The notes under the pieces: model-generated
The model's input: only the letters and a program-made list of their open reading frames with translations
Told to the model about the DNA's origin: nothing
Database searches by the model: none
Shown here: positions 44,560 to 57,213 of the stretch, one piece after another
Layout: each line of letters opens with the position of its first letter
How positions within the stretch are numbered: position 1 is the first letter of the stretch
DNA from: Allodiplogaster sudhausi
Lineage: Eukaryota; Nematoda; Chromadorea; Rhabditida; Diplogasteridae
Assembly: GCA_945643635.1 (NCBI GenBank)
Contig: CALZFC010000016.1
Location: 5,138,501 to 5,202,500 of the forward strand
Length of the DNA: 64,000 nt
Reading direction: 5' to 3'
Position numbers and translations under genes: made by a program

Positions 44560-47168
44560 TTAGGTTTTAGGCCACGCCCAGAAGGTCTCGCCTTTTTCGA
44601 AGCTTGAGTTGCCTATGGTGTTATTATATTCGTGTCCGTTCACACTTACGTAGAGGTGTGATGTCCGATTTCTAATATCTGGAACAGCGACATGTTCAGT
44701 ATATGGATCTTTCGCAATGGAGCATATGATTTTTTTTTCTTTAAAAGAAAGCTGACCTTTCTCATATAGCTTAAATTCCTGAATCTCGAGTGTGGAAGGA
44801 GTGGGACCACACGAGTTGGTCGTAGCAACGTATCCGAATGCGTTATTGCAAGTTTTGTTCTCGCTGGCAGGATACATTGTGGTGCACCCTTAATGAATGG
44901 ACGTTTGGCCAACGCGCTCAAGTGATTGCAAGCTAGGTTTTCTACGTTTGCACTAACCGTACGGAAAATCTCGGCACATCAACTTGGCGCAGTCCTTAAA
45001 CGCGTGGTCAGCCTCGTCGGCCTGGGTCTTGTTTTCGTACGGGACTGCCATCCAGTCTAACTCTTCTGGAGCTGAAAAGTAATGCGTCGTTATAGAGATT
45101 GTAGTCCTGTTGAAAAACAGTACCGGTCAGATTGAAGTTGGGATCAGTGAAGTTTTCGGTTAGTTGGGGGTAGAAACAGGTCTGGTGCAAGTGATTCCTG
45201 TAGAGCTTGACAGAAACGAGTGGAAAGGGCTGCAAGTGGTTTATAAGATAAAATTACAATGCAGAAAAAATTTAATTTTTTAAAAACTCATATAATTTAG
45301 TAGATGTAAATATCTCGCAAGTTCCAACAGATACCCACTTGTTTGCGGCTATTCGTGCTAACAGTTTTTGATGTAGTCGTTGGCGTGTTCGTCGTCGAAA
45401 GTTGTGGCGTTTGGGCGGCGTTGATCGTGGTTATGGGAAGTATTGCCGTAATGACCGGGGCTGTTGGGGTGCGGCTTGGAGGCTCCGCGATGTTTGTCGT
45501 TTTGGCTTCAGTCGTCAAAGGATCGGTCGCTTCAGGATCAGTCGTATCAGGATCAGTCGACACAGCATTAGTCGTCAAAGGATCATTCGTCACAGGATTA
45601 GTCATCGGATCAGTCGTCACAGTTTCAGTCGTAGCAGAATCAGTCGTCACGGGTTCATTCGTCACAAGTTCAGTCTGGACAGGAGTCATCGCAGGTTCAG
45701 TCGTTACAGGTGCAGTCGTCACAAGTGCGGTCTGCATAGGATCAGTCATCACAGAATCAGTTGTGATAAGAGCAGTCGTCACAGGATGAGTCGTTACTGG
45801 TTCACTAGTCACAGGTTCAGTCGTCTCAAGTTCAGTCTGGACATTATCAGTAGACGCAGGTTCAGTCGTCGCAGATTCAGTCATCACAGGTTCAGTCGTC
45901 ATAAGTTCAGCCTGGGCAGGATCCGTCGTCTCAGGTTCATTTGTCACTGGTTCAGTCGTCACTGCAGCACTCGTGGTAGAAATCTCGTATTCATTTTCTA
46001 GATTCTGCCTGTTCTTTAGAGCCTGGGTCTTCAGTTATGACTATTGGATTTTATTCCTGGTTTTTTTAAATTGTCTCTTGTTCTTTGTGCAAGAGTTACT
46101 GCAAATTTAGGACCTTTTGTTAATTCCCTGGTTGTCGTGTCAGTTCGGCTGGTGTCTGGTATTATTGGAGTTGGTGATGAATCACGTTCTAGACTGGTTG
46201 ATTGCATGGCTGATGTTGTCTGTTTCGATACAGCAGTTGCTGTGGACGATATAGAGGACCCTGCTACGTTGTGAGTGAACCAGGAAAAGAGATGTTAAAT
46301 ATATATATATATTTTTTACATTGCAAGTCAGCGGAACATGCTTGGTAATATCATCGTTCTACTAGCCGATGTCTTACAACTTGCTTTTAAGAAAATAATT
46401 TTCCATAACTAGCCTTCGCCAAGTTTGGCACTTGTCGACTGCTCAGCAAAATTGCATTGTTGTGCTGTTCTGTTAAAGCGCCAGACTTCATGAACAGCAA
46501 CCACATCATCTTTTTCACCGTAGTACAGACATGCAGATCTGTCCGAGTTGGGAGTAAATGCAGAACACGATTCGTTCTGAGTGTAGAAGCGTTCACAAAT
46601 TAGCATTTGAATTGGCACCATTATTAATACTAGTCTGATTTCTCATTCTGTCAGAATTATTTGAATTATTTTGTTCTGAAAAGAAGTGGAAACCAATGAA
46701 ATACTTTAACTTTCTACAGCTGACCCGGATGCAAGCGCAGGCACATTTTCGAATCAGTTGCTCATCTCTGACCGGATCATTGCTTGGTGGGTATCGAAAG
46801 AACTTTACTTCGCCAACCTCGAAGGAACTGCTGATTATGTTGGTTTCAAAATTGTGGACTTCATTATATAAACGGTGATGGCGTTTTTAAGACTCTATTA
46901 TAGAACACGAGACACGATTGGAAATGCAAATGGACAATTTGCCCCCCCCCCAGTTAATTTTGTTTTCAATTTCTTATTCCTTTTTCGGACCAGTCTTTTG
47001 GGCCTTCTTGGAACCAATTTACTGGAACAGAGCCTATTTTTGGGCAGGCATGCCTAACTAACAATAAGTACCGTCCATGATCAGCCCTCCCCAGTAAAAG
47101 TTAACGTGTATTACCTCTGTAATGATGAGATGCAGATGAAGAAGGAAGCAAGCGATTTGCCAGAGCAT
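44560..47168 (-). CDS. G7: secreted PAN-like/mucin glycoprotein, apparently intact
   Basis: Nine exons in consistent phase: 47115-47168, 46725-46817, 46414-46576, 46114-46263, 45363-45997, 45124-45229, 44958-45071, 44757-44888 and 44560-44678, giving about 521 residues. Signal peptide is MLWQIACFLLHLHLIITE. The PAN-like part has IRKCACACIR, ESCSAF, ACLYYGEKDD and EVWRFNRT. A Ser/Thr linker follows, with about 20 imperfect TTEPVTT-type repeats. The C-terminal domain has VKLYRN, FNLT, LDWMAVPYENKTQADEAD, CAKLMC, FGYVATTNSCGPTPS, SHLYVSVNGHEYN and FWAWPKT. Intron 3 needs a GC donor (GAAG then GCTAGT). The open frame across the E8-E9 intron is read-through, since all paralogs conserve TTCCAG and phase 1. 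Predicted secreted and heavily O-glycosylated. Confidence 0.72.
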
Positions 47169-48010
47169 GTTCACAGTCTGCCACGTCGATCTGTTCAAGC
47201 TGCCGTCGGCTCGAAGACAACGAACAGTGAACAGGCTCTGTCCTGGCTCTTCGAAATACATTAGTAGCCGAGGAGATATCCACTGCTCACAGTTTCAGTT
47301 CTTTGATGCATTCGAACACTTCGCGCAAAGCTACTAAAATGTGACATACGGCCTGTGTAAAAAAAAGACATTCAGAAGGCACATATAAGACCCAATACAT
47401 TTATCTTAAAATTGTAAGCTTTGTGCAGTTTTTTTTATCTGGTAACGCGTATACATTACAGAAACCACACATGCGAATCTTGTCGTGCACCTCTGTCAAT
47501 AAGAGTACGGCTTTGGATGAGTACTGTGTGCTGTAAACACTGAATCTCCGTCAAGTCGTTCGTAGATGAAGTTTTGGGGGAGTTTAACGGGAAAGTTCTA
47601 ACCCATGCTGCTGTTGTTTGCTGTTCTCCAACCCATCACGAATAATCAAGAGTGTACATTCAATTTATACAATGATAAACTACTGATTGAGTAACTATTC
47701 AAATGATCTGATAATGAGATTTAATTGTGGAATGATAAAATGATGCGCTAGTCCTTTAAGGTGCATTGTATTTTCCTATCTAATGTTACAAAAGGGACTA
47801 ATGTATGTAAAGTTTGTTGCATGACGTTACTATGTACCCATTACAATGTATGTATATGCATCTCTCTGTACGTATGAATTTTTCCCTTCTTGTTGTTATC
47901 TCTTTGTCTGGCCTCTCTTTCCTTATATCCGACCCGAGAATCTACATATCTCTTTTAATAATTCCCTGTAATGACGCAACAGTTACCTTTCTCCCGGCAA
48001 GCGATAGGCC
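47169..48010. other. G7 upstream region and unassigned sequence
   Basis: The conserved upstream motif is at about 47260-47280. From about 47810 the sequence turns CT-rich with a TATA-like cttatatcc and, at about 48184, an AATAAA. That layout recalls a solo LTR, but I could not define ends or a target duplication. Confidence 0.35.
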
Positions 48011-50385
48011 TCAAGCCGAGTTGCTTTCCCTCCCCCTCCAGACTTTCAGGTCCTTGTTGCTCTCATCTACGACCATGAGCCTGGGCCCATGCTCTTCCCC
48101 GACTCCTGTGAAACCATCTCCTCTGACGACTTCTCCTCTCTCCTTGCCTCTCAATCTCGTCGTCCGATCTGTTGCTTCTCCTAATAAAGTCTTTATCTTT
48201 GTCGTAGCCTTTGTTTCCTGGAGACGCAGTAAGAAGTGTGCTCCATAGAAGGAACGCTTCGATTCACTATGACACAAATTGCGCGTCGATTTCTTGGTCA
48301 AAATATTTTTCTTCTTCTCTATTTTTGCAATGATTTGCCATTTTTTACACGCAGGCCTGATGACAGTGTTTGAACAAAAGATAGGTCTCATTTTGTTGCA
48401 TGCAATTTGTTCAACAAAGCGGTTCTTTATCTCATCGAGAACTTGATTAGTCTCTTCCAACATATCTTAAAAAGTTGTTAGCGCAAGGAACATAAAGCAA
48501 ATAAAAGAGATTGTGTTTTCCAGATGGAAACTACTATTTATTACCTATAGCTTGGGTGTTGAAATCAAGAATTTAACATTAACTAAGGAACCGTCTCATC
48601 AAAAATGGTTTCTAATGGAAGTATGACAACTATATCGCAAGTGATGTATCAACATGAATTTAAAAAAGAGTTCAAACATTCTACACATAAAATTGATCTT
48701 TAGCGCTGAAAAAAAGGAATTAAAAAAAGTGTACATTATCCTCTGATTTATATAGAAAGGTGCATCCTGAATGTAAGTTCGAACTTAATTTGGGTATCTG
48801 TGTATATGTGCTTCAAAACATTCAATCGATGATACATTGCTGCATCGACACTGACCATCATCATTTGTTTGCCCGCCTCTACACAGTAGTTGAGAACGTT
48901 GACGAAAACCGGATCCGTCAAAGCAGCTTGTGTCTCGTAAGCGACCGGAACGACACTCCAGTCTAAGAAGTCGGGATCTGGAGGAACGGCGTTATGAAGA
49001 TGACTGAGTGTGTATTCCGAATGAAAAAAAGCTTGGGGATCCTTGCCAACTTTGTTCGAATTCGTCTCCTAAAAATCAAAATAAATTTTGATAAATTAAA
49101 TGGTTACCTATATTTTCGTAGTGAGATAGAGTGAGGTAGTAACAGAAGTCAGATTTGACATTTCTGTAGCGCTTAACTTGCAGGCGTAGAAATGTAGGTG
49201 GCTGCAGAAAACAAATAGATATATTGAAATACGCTTCGTCAGCTACATAAATAAATATCATTGCTTCAAATTAACATGTAAACCGAGATGTTTGCTTTCA
49301 AACTAACTGTGGGCTGCACGATTATGGGCTGTTCCATCATAGTGATGGCTGTGGATGCGCCTTGGGGCGTAGTCGGCAGTGGAGCATTATAAGGCTTCAT
49401 TGGTTCTGAGTTTATCGTGTACTCGGCGAACTCTTGGCTTCTTGAGTACGTCTCTTGATCTCTTAGGATTCGTGTTGTTTGTTCCCAATTTGTCGCGTAA
49501 GTTCGGCTATTGTCAGACACCATTGTTATTCCAGTGAGTGCAGGATCAAGGTCGAAAGTTGATGACTGCACCAGTGATGTTGCCTGTTTCGCCGGTGCAG
49601 CTGTCTTAGATGCTGCTAGGTTTGACGTTGTGTCCTCTGTAATGAATAGAGTAAAAATGAGAAAAGATATCTAAGCTTTAACAAGCATTGATTAGTTCTT
49701 GTACTTGTCGGTTCCGCTGGTTCCGTCATAGAGCACTGGTGTTGTGGTTGCATCAGGAGCAAATACGGAGCAGGTTTGGTTCTAATAGTAAGCGAATTCA
49801 AGGAGGAGAACAATCACTAACAAATAATTAATGAAGGTTCGCAATGCCGCGTTCACCTACGGAATTCTACTCTCTCGTTCTCGCTTAGTATTTCGCAGGT
49901 CACCAAAACCCACTGCGTGTAAATATCCCGCGCAAATGAGAATACGAAGGTTCGCGGAAATTTGAAGTATCATGTAATTTTTGTTAAGCGAACGCCTTCC
50001 TTTCACATGATGGTTGATTCCCATTCCAAAATATGCATGCGAGCAAGAAAGATGTTATATTCTAGATATCTGGAAAATGACGGGAAAAGGTGAACTCTAA
50101 AGCTGACTCGAATGCAAGAGCACGCGCAGGCACGAAGAAAGGACTGGTTCGTGCTTCTGATCTCATTGATCGCTTTTATGGACAAGGTGCTCGGAAGATC
50201 ATCCCGAACGAACGATTCTTGGCCCTTAAATTTCAAAAGCAAACCTTTGTTCAGGTAGATGATATAGCTGTGATAATTGCTTTCAAGGCACATTCAATTG
50301 ATGTCTGTTGCTTAGTTTATCACAACCATACCTCAGCCGTGATCAGATGCAGATGAAGAAGTAATAAAGCCATTTTTCAGAGCAT
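48011..50385 (-). pseudogene. G8: subfamily B gene, broken
   Basis: E1 50332-50385 has TGA where all siblings have TGG (codon 3 of the signal peptide). E2 50108-50224 (FVRDDLPSTLS, RACACSCIR) is intact. E3 (starts 49781, CSVFAPDA) has lost the KFCLYY..VWRNRT half through a deletion that also shifts frame. The mucin exon 49308-49636 is open. E6 is 49108-49201 (VKRYRN) and E7 starts 48977 (FLDWSVVPVAYETQAAL). E8 (from about 48768) soon diverges. A following stretch up to 48463 (LEETNQVLDEIKNRF) has a relative downstream of G10 at about 57340-57400 and may be an extra terminal exon. The CT-rich remainder of the 48011-48463 frame is probably not gene sequence. Confidence 0.55.
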
Positions 50386-51377
50386 GCTCACAGTCTATCA
50401 CGTAGTTCTGTCCAAGCTTCTGTCGACTGGAAGACTGTGAATAGTGAATACGCTTTGTCCAAGCCCTCGAAATCCATTAGTAGCCGAGGAGATACTGCTT
50501 CCGCTTTCTGTTCTCTGATGCATTCGAAGACTCCACATAACGTTAACGTGACTTACGGCGTTTGCAAAGAAAATAGAACATGCAGCAGGCACTCTGGCAA
50601 ATTTGACAAGATTTGAACAGTGGAATTTCAAATAGTCAGCGGAAGTCCGAGTTCCATTTGTAGTGAGACGCGGAATTTACCGTAATTTGCAGAAAGTTAA
50701 CTCAACCGGCGAATCTTGTTTCTTAGCCCTCAAAACACGGCTTTTGATGACGGACACATATATGTAATACTAAGGTTTCAGAAAAGTCTTTCAGCGACAG
50801 CGAAAAAAAGAGTAGCTGCCGAATATTATTATGCTATTCTCAAGAGATGATGTTCTTCTTCTGAAATAGCATATAATACATGTAAACACGTCTGAAATTA
50901 CGCACGTTTGAAACGGTTTTTTTTTAAATATTTTTTTCGATGTCATGTGACTGTCTTTCGACTTCACATTTCAACTATGTACACATGTATATAGAGAGAA
51001 GAAATATCGTTATTTCGATCTCGCAGGGGAGACGGTTCTTTGGAATATAATTCATGTCACATCACCATTTGTCGGTCTCTTTAAATCACGTCATGAAAAC
51101 AGTTCCGTCTCCAACTGAAAAGCCCACAGCGCAACAATAAACAAAAACAATAAACCAGGATATTTCTCGAAGAAAGGCGTTACAATATATAACACCTTTT
51201 CTTCAGACATCGTACTTTAGCTGTATAAAGCAGTTGGCTGGAGTCATTGGAATCTCAATTTTGGAATTCAGTTGTATGGGTGGTTCACATTTTTTTTTAT
51301 CAACAAATGTACATATTATGGAAACACATGAAGTGATTACGTCATCCAATCACGAAATTCACTCGAATAGTGATCAA
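50386..51377. other. Intergenic: G8 upstream block and AT-rich sequence
   Basis: The conserved upstream motif (ccattagtagccgaggagat) lies at about 50468-50487. The remainder shows no exons; the ORF at 51234-51524 overlaps a G9 exon on the other strand. Confidence 0.4.
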
Positions 51378-53960
51378 TCACGCGCAAATATTATCAGCGT
51401 TGACGCTGTAAGGATGGCAGCATGTACCATAGACGCATCTCTTACTTGGACCGCACTGCTCCGTCTCGCGGGCGTGATTGCTATAATTCATATTTGTTTT
51501 ATTATTTTAACTTTCAGCTTCTAAAATTTTACTGCTATTGAAAATCAGGCAAAATCTTCTTCTCATTATAAAATGTGCATTTGGTTGCATAAAAGTCGGC
51601 TGAATAATTGTTGATTCAAATCCGAATTTCGTACAATTTCCGTCACACCCAAGTGAACTATTTAGTTGGCAATATGCGAAGTTCTTGCAATATGTTCGGA
51701 ACAAAATAGTTATGCCGGACAGAAAGAAGTTAATATTGATCACTTTTATGATACTTTCTCCTAGTATATGGTCTGTGTGTGTATGTTGTATGAACCTGCA
51801 CGCGCAGCCTGTGGTGCAGACGCGCGTGCGCGTATGCTCTCCGCACCCGCCACACGCCGAGGAACAGCCGCCGCTCCACTCCGACCACTCGGACCATGTC
51901 GGGATGCACTAGAGCCAAGAAAGGAGGAAGGATGGGAAGAAGAGGCGTACAAACAAAAAGCTCTTAATATGCAGGTCTATTGAACAAATTGAATTATTGA
52001 CTAATTATTTACTTGCATATGTATGCATGTACATATGTATATAGCTGCAGGTTTAAACAAAAGATAAATATATTTGAAAAACTCTTCATCAGTACCATAA
52101 AGAAACTTGCCACGACTGCTTCAAGTTTGCAGATCACCCAGCTGCTAGCTTCAATTTTTCAAACTAGCAGGGCTAGCACTGTTGTCGTTGCAGTTGTAGT
52201 CGTCGTTGGGTTCTCGGTTGAAATTAGAGGCGGCAGTGTTGTTGTGAGATGTTCCGTCACAGTGAATGATGCGGCTGTGCGTTGGGGAGTAGCCAGCTGT
52301 GAAGTAGAAGGCTTCGTTGATTCTGAGTCTTTATTTTTCATGTCCGCGGTGAGCGCTTCGTTCTTTGAAGTTGTCTCTGGATCTCTTGTGATGTGTGCGG
52401 TTTGTTCCGCGGCTGTAGAGTTCGTTTGACTGTTGTCTGCAGTTGAAGCCGTCTTTGGATTTTCGGTTGAAGTTAGAGGCGGCAGGTTGGTTGTGGGCTG
52501 TTCCGTCACAGTGAGTGATGTGGCTACTTGTTGGGGCGTATTCGACTGTCTTGTAGAAGCGTTCGTTGATTCTGAGTCTCTCTTTTCCATGTCCGTGGTG
52601 AGCTCTAGTTTCGTCGGGGTTGTCTCTGGATCCATTGAGATATGTGTGGTTTGTCCCGCGATTGTGAAGCTGGTTCGACTGGTGTCTGCAGTTGCAGTCA
52701 TAGTTGGATTCTCGGTTGAAGTTTGAGGCGGCAGGGGTGTTGTTGCCTGTTCAGTCACAGTAAACGATGTGACTGTACGTTTGGTCGTTGTCGGCTTTGT
52801 AGTAGCAGGCTTCATTTAATCTGATTTTATCCTCTCCGTTGCGAGCTCTTGGTACATTGACATTGTCTCTGGATTGCTAATGATCCGTGTGGTTTGTTCC
52901 CAGTTTGTCAAGTATGTTCGGCTGCTGTCGGGCACCATTGTGATTCTAGTGAGTGCTGGATCATGGTCGAAAGTGGATGAATGCGCCATCGATGTAGCCT
53001 GTTTCGCCGGTGCAGCTGTCTTGGAACCTGCTAGGTTTGACGTTGAGTCCTCTTTAATGAATTGAGATAAAGTGAGAAAAACAGATAAACATGTGTGTTT
53101 TAACAGGCCTTGATTACTTCTTGCACTTGTCGGCTCGGCTGGTTCCGTCATAGAGCACTGATGTTGTGTTCTGTTGCGCCAAACTTCGTGAAGATCAGAT
53201 GGTACTGTCTCATCCCATGCGTAGTAGAGGCAGAATTTTCTTGTCGAGTCAGGAGCAAATACGGAGCAGCTCTCGTTCTAATAATAAGCGCATTCAAGGA
53301 GAAGGACTATCAGTAGAATAATTAAAGCAGCTTCGCAAAGCCACGTTCACCTAGGTAGTGGTAGTCTCTCATTCTCGCGTAGTATTTCCCAGATCACCCA
53401 AACCCACTTCGTGAAAATATCAAATGGAATGCGAAGGGAATGAAATAATGGAAATTTCTCATAATTATTTTTTTCGGTGATCGCCGTCCTTTGACAGGAT
53501 ACTTGATTCTCGCAACAAGACATGCATATGCGCGAGTAAGATGTTATATGCTAGAAGTTTGGAATTTCAGTTTTCATCTTGATTGGAAAAAAAGCGCAGA
53601 AAACAGCTCTTTGCCTCTCTCAGCTTTGAAAGTAAATCTTAAAAGTTAATTGTTCTTGAACTAACACGAATGCATTTACATGCGCAGCCACGAAGAAACG
53701 ACCGATCCGTGCCATTAATCAGAGTGGCTTCTGCTGCAGATAATGTCAGCGGAAGATCATCCCGAACGAACGATACTTGGCCCTTCAATTTCAAAAGCAA
53801 ACCTTTGTTCAGATCGGTAATATATGTAGCTAAGAGTGATAAGAGTGATAATGGCAGTAAAGGCACATACAAATGATGTCTATTGTTTATTCTATTACAA
53901 CCATACCTCTGCCTTTATCAGATGCAGATGTAAAAGAAAGAAAGCGAGTTGTAACAGCAT
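51378..53960 (-). CDS. G9: PAN-like/mucin protein with TSP1 C-terminus, one stop
   Basis: E1 53907-53960 has the signal peptide MLLQLAFFLLHLHLIKAE. E2 is 53666-53782 and E3 53118-53277 (ESCSVFAPDS, KFCLYYAWDE, EVWRNRT). A long mucin exon runs from 53051 to about 52169-52190 and carries imperfect repeats of about 85 residues (TTLPPLTSTENP). TSP1 exons are 51796-51908 (TWSEWSEWSGGCSSACGGCG) and 51378-51480 (EQCGPSKRCVYGTCC, ending NICA). An in-frame TAA at 52816-52818 splits the mucin exon where G8 and G10 have Pro codons, and the mucin donor is degenerate (GCTAGT, or an upstream GTGCTA). It is therefore either recently broken or differently spliced. The TSP1 halves share phase with G2. Confidence 0.55.
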
Positions 53961-55932
53961 CGCCCGAGCCTTTCACCAAACGGAGACCAAGGATGGTTGA
54001 ATCTCCTCACGCCTTGGCCTACGAAATCCATTAGTTGTCGGGGAGACGTTGTCTTTGGCCTGGAAGAACTTCGTATTCTGTAGCTAACTTAATCGTCATC
54101 CTCCTGCGTCATCCGCTGAAGCATTGTGGTCGCCACACAAAAATATTGTTTGAAACAACATTGTTTCGGCGCGGAACAGAAACAATATTGTTTGATATAT
54201 CAAACAATTTTTTAATTGCTTGATATATCAAACAATATTGTTTCTGTTCTGCGCTGAAACAATGTTGTTTCAAACAATTTTTTTTTGTGTCGCGATGGAA
54301 ACGTGCACTTCGTTATCAAAGAAGACGATCGCTGAAAAACTATTAATGCAGGGCTAATTGTGAAGAGGCATTCTCATTCTCGCATACTATGTATGTATTT
54401 CGCAGCTCGCTCAAACACATGGCGTGAAAATAGCGCACACACGTATGAGAGTGCGAAGTACCGCGACAATTTGAAATTTCATATAATTTTTCGGTAGTCA
54501 CTCTTCTTTAACTTCATTTTATTTACTTTGAAGAACATACCTCTGCGGCTGTACTTAAAGAGAGAACATAGCATAAGAAGAAGGGTCTAATTTGCCGAAG
54601 CATGGTGCAGAACTACAAACCGGCTGGCGAAGGCTGATCCGCCACTTTGGGGCGGTGTCGCCACCGTCAGCAAGACGTTCACTGTTGGCTTCGCTCACCA
54701 TGGCGGCTGCCCCTGCAGTGTCCTTCCCCTCTCCCACTTTCTATGTATGTATGTATCATGTATTTGTATTAGTAGATGAGATAAAGTATGAAGTCCCAAG
54801 TCCCCTCGCTCCCACATGCTAAACTGCCACCATGACAATGGTTGATTCGGATCAAAATTCCATGAATCTTTTTTTAAATAATTTTATCCAAAATAAATTA
54901 CCATTTTTTTTAAATCTAGGTGTTTACCCAGAAAATAAAAGTCATGAATTGTCACGAAGAAAACATAATAAAGTTCTTACTTTCAGGGAACACCAGTATC
55001 AACTCAAATGTTGGAAAAATAATAGTTTATTTAACTCGGCCTCTCTTCGGCTTGAATTTGTTGCGTTTGAAAGATCCTCTTTATCCATTGCATAGATTTA
55101 TGCAATGGATAAAGAGGTATCTTTCTAACAACACTTGATGAGACAAAAACGAAAGGTGACATTAGCCTAAGCCCAATTCATTAGTGGCCATTTAAACTCT
55201 GAAGTCTCCCTATTTTGCACTACAAGGAAATTATGAACTAAAGTGTCCATGCAATATGGTTTTAGGTAAAAACATTCTAGCTTGCCAACCAGTCGGGAAC
55301 GCATTCCCGGCCCTATTTCTGATCGTTAGAATATTGGGTCCGGCCTGGTCATGCTCTACTTGGCAAAACACTTTGTCCAGGCAGTCCAGATCCATTAGTA
55401 GCCGAGGAGATATCTACTGCTTCCGCTTTCTGTTCTTTGACGCATTCGAACAATCTGCGCAATGCTACGAAAAGTGACTTAGGCAGTTACAAAAAAAAAT
55501 ATGCAAACGTCACTTCTGCAAATTTCTAGCTTTGAGCAGTGGATTGTCTTTAATCTGAGAGTCCGAGGTCCATTGGCAGTGAGACGCCGAATTTGTCGAA
55601 CTCGGCAGAAATTCAACCGGTTGCTCTTAAAAAGCGCGTTGGCTGATGATAAAAACAGAATATCAGAAAAGACAGCTTTTCAGTGATATGGAAAATTACG
55701 AGGATCGCCGGAAGTTCAGACGCATTCTGCTGCTGTTGACTAAATGCCACGGATAACACAAATTGTGTACCAGATTTATACAATGCTGAACTGGCTGATT
55801 TGATGAACTTAATAAATAAATACATAAAAGCAATTCACAAACTGGTTTAGATTCTCTCATATTTCGCTGGTGAATGAACATTCAATTATAAAATGATTCG
55901 TTTGTTCTCCACAATGCATATGTATGTACATA
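53961..55932. other. Intergenic: G9 upstream block, a hairpin element, block P, orphan upstream block
   Basis: The upstream block of G9 lies at 53961-54050. A hairpin element is at 54134-54290. Block P lies at about 55040-55330. At 55385-55470 there is a good copy of the conserved upstream motif with no signal-peptide exon beside it, so it is the remnant of a lost gene copy. ORFs here are unsupported. Confidence 0.45.
54134..54290. mobile_element. ~155-bp hairpin (MITE-like) element
   Basis: Two arms of about 72 bp are inverted copies, rich in nested short palindromes: ATTGTTTGAAACAACATTG and GATATATCAAACAA with their complements. The centre is ttttttaattg. It is non-coding, of unknown family, and different from the hairpin at 37621. 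Confidence 0.7.
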
Positions 55933-57213
55933 CAGTCCCGCCCAGGATCTTGGTACCAAGGAAGCGTCGGACGAGTCGGACGCGTCCAAATGCATCCTCG
56001 TTTATAACTATTGTTCTAGGAAAAAACTAAAATATTTTAAATGGTACATTAGCTTGCTTATAGAGTAAGGATGCTACGGTTAAAAAATCGATAATTTTTT
56101 ATCATTTGATAAGAAGTTATCAGTTTTTGCTAATAAAAAAATTCATTTCCAATGTTTTTCAACGAAATTTCTCCTGTATCATTATTTTGTCTCTACCCAC
56201 ATCCCCAAATAATAAAATTTGAGATTTTATCATTGAGAACGGAAATCGATAAAACAGACCTTATCATACATGTTCATGTGATGTAAAGATTCGCCTTACG
56301 ATTCTGAATCTAATTATGTACTCAGTTTTCAACAGAAAGTGCCGGTTAACAACATTTTTGATTGTGTGTACTTTGCAAACCTTTCTTCAAGATTCCCCAT
56401 TGTCTTGGTAATTGTCAAAATTTTGACCCGGTATGATGCTTCCAAATCTAGGTTGCTGCGCTAGCATTGATACTCAGAAAAGTAGCGCGCTCCCTTTTCG
56501 TCTTCGGTTTAATTACCCAAGTTTGTGGTGATATAAACCGGATTTTTGTGTTTTCCGCGCGTGGTCGTACTCGAGGTGTCCGCGCGTGGTCGCCCCCATG
56601 TTGTTTTTAATTGTTTTGCATTAATCCGTCTATTTATTCGGATTAATTACCGAATATTCGGCTTTCTTACCCAAGTTTAAGGTAGCGAAATAGCAGAGAA
56701 AAAAAGGGTTAGGCCCCGCCCCCTCGGCCTGTGAGGCCTCCCTGCCCTGTTCTTTCTGAAGAAACTAATGTAAAGTACACACAATCTGAAATATGTTGTT
56801 AACCGGGACTTCTTGTTGAAAACTGATTACATAATTAGATTCAGAATCGCAAGGCGAATCTTTTCATCACATGAACATGCATGATAAGGTCTGTTTTAAC
56901 GATTTCCGTTATCAATGATACAATCTCTAATATTATTATTTGGGGATGTGGGTAGAGACAAAATAATGGTACGGGAGAAATTTCGTTGAAAAACATTAGA
57001 AATGAAATTTTTTATTAGCAAAAACTGATAACTTCTTATCAAATGATAAAAACTATCGATTTTTTAACAGTAGCATCCTTACTCTATAAGCAAGCTAATG
57101 TACCATTTAAAATATTTTAGTTTTTCCTAGAACAATAGTTATGAACGAGGATGCATTTGGACGCGTCCGACGCGTCCGACGCGTCCTTGGTACCAAGATC
57201 CTGGGCGGGACTG
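55933..57213. mobile_element. 1.28-kb TA-flanked palindromic element
   Basis: The ends are CAGTCCCGCCCAGGATCTTG and its exact complement, with TA on each outer side (55931-55932 and 57214-57215). The inverted arms extend about 460 bp each (55933 to about 56395, and about 56750 to 57213). The unique centre contains direct repeats of ccgcgcgtggtcg. CAGT ends with TA duplications fit the Tc1/mariner superfamily. No transposase is encoded, so it is non-autonomous. Confidence 0.82.

Noticed and set aside
44678..44757. Open frame running through the E8-E9 gap of G7
   Set aside because: All paralogs keep a TTCCAG acceptor and phase 1 here, and in most the gap is closed by stops, so it is an intron.
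45402..46001. 199-codon plus-strand ORF rich in Ser/Arg
   Set aside because: It is the antisense of the G7 Thr-rich repeat exon.
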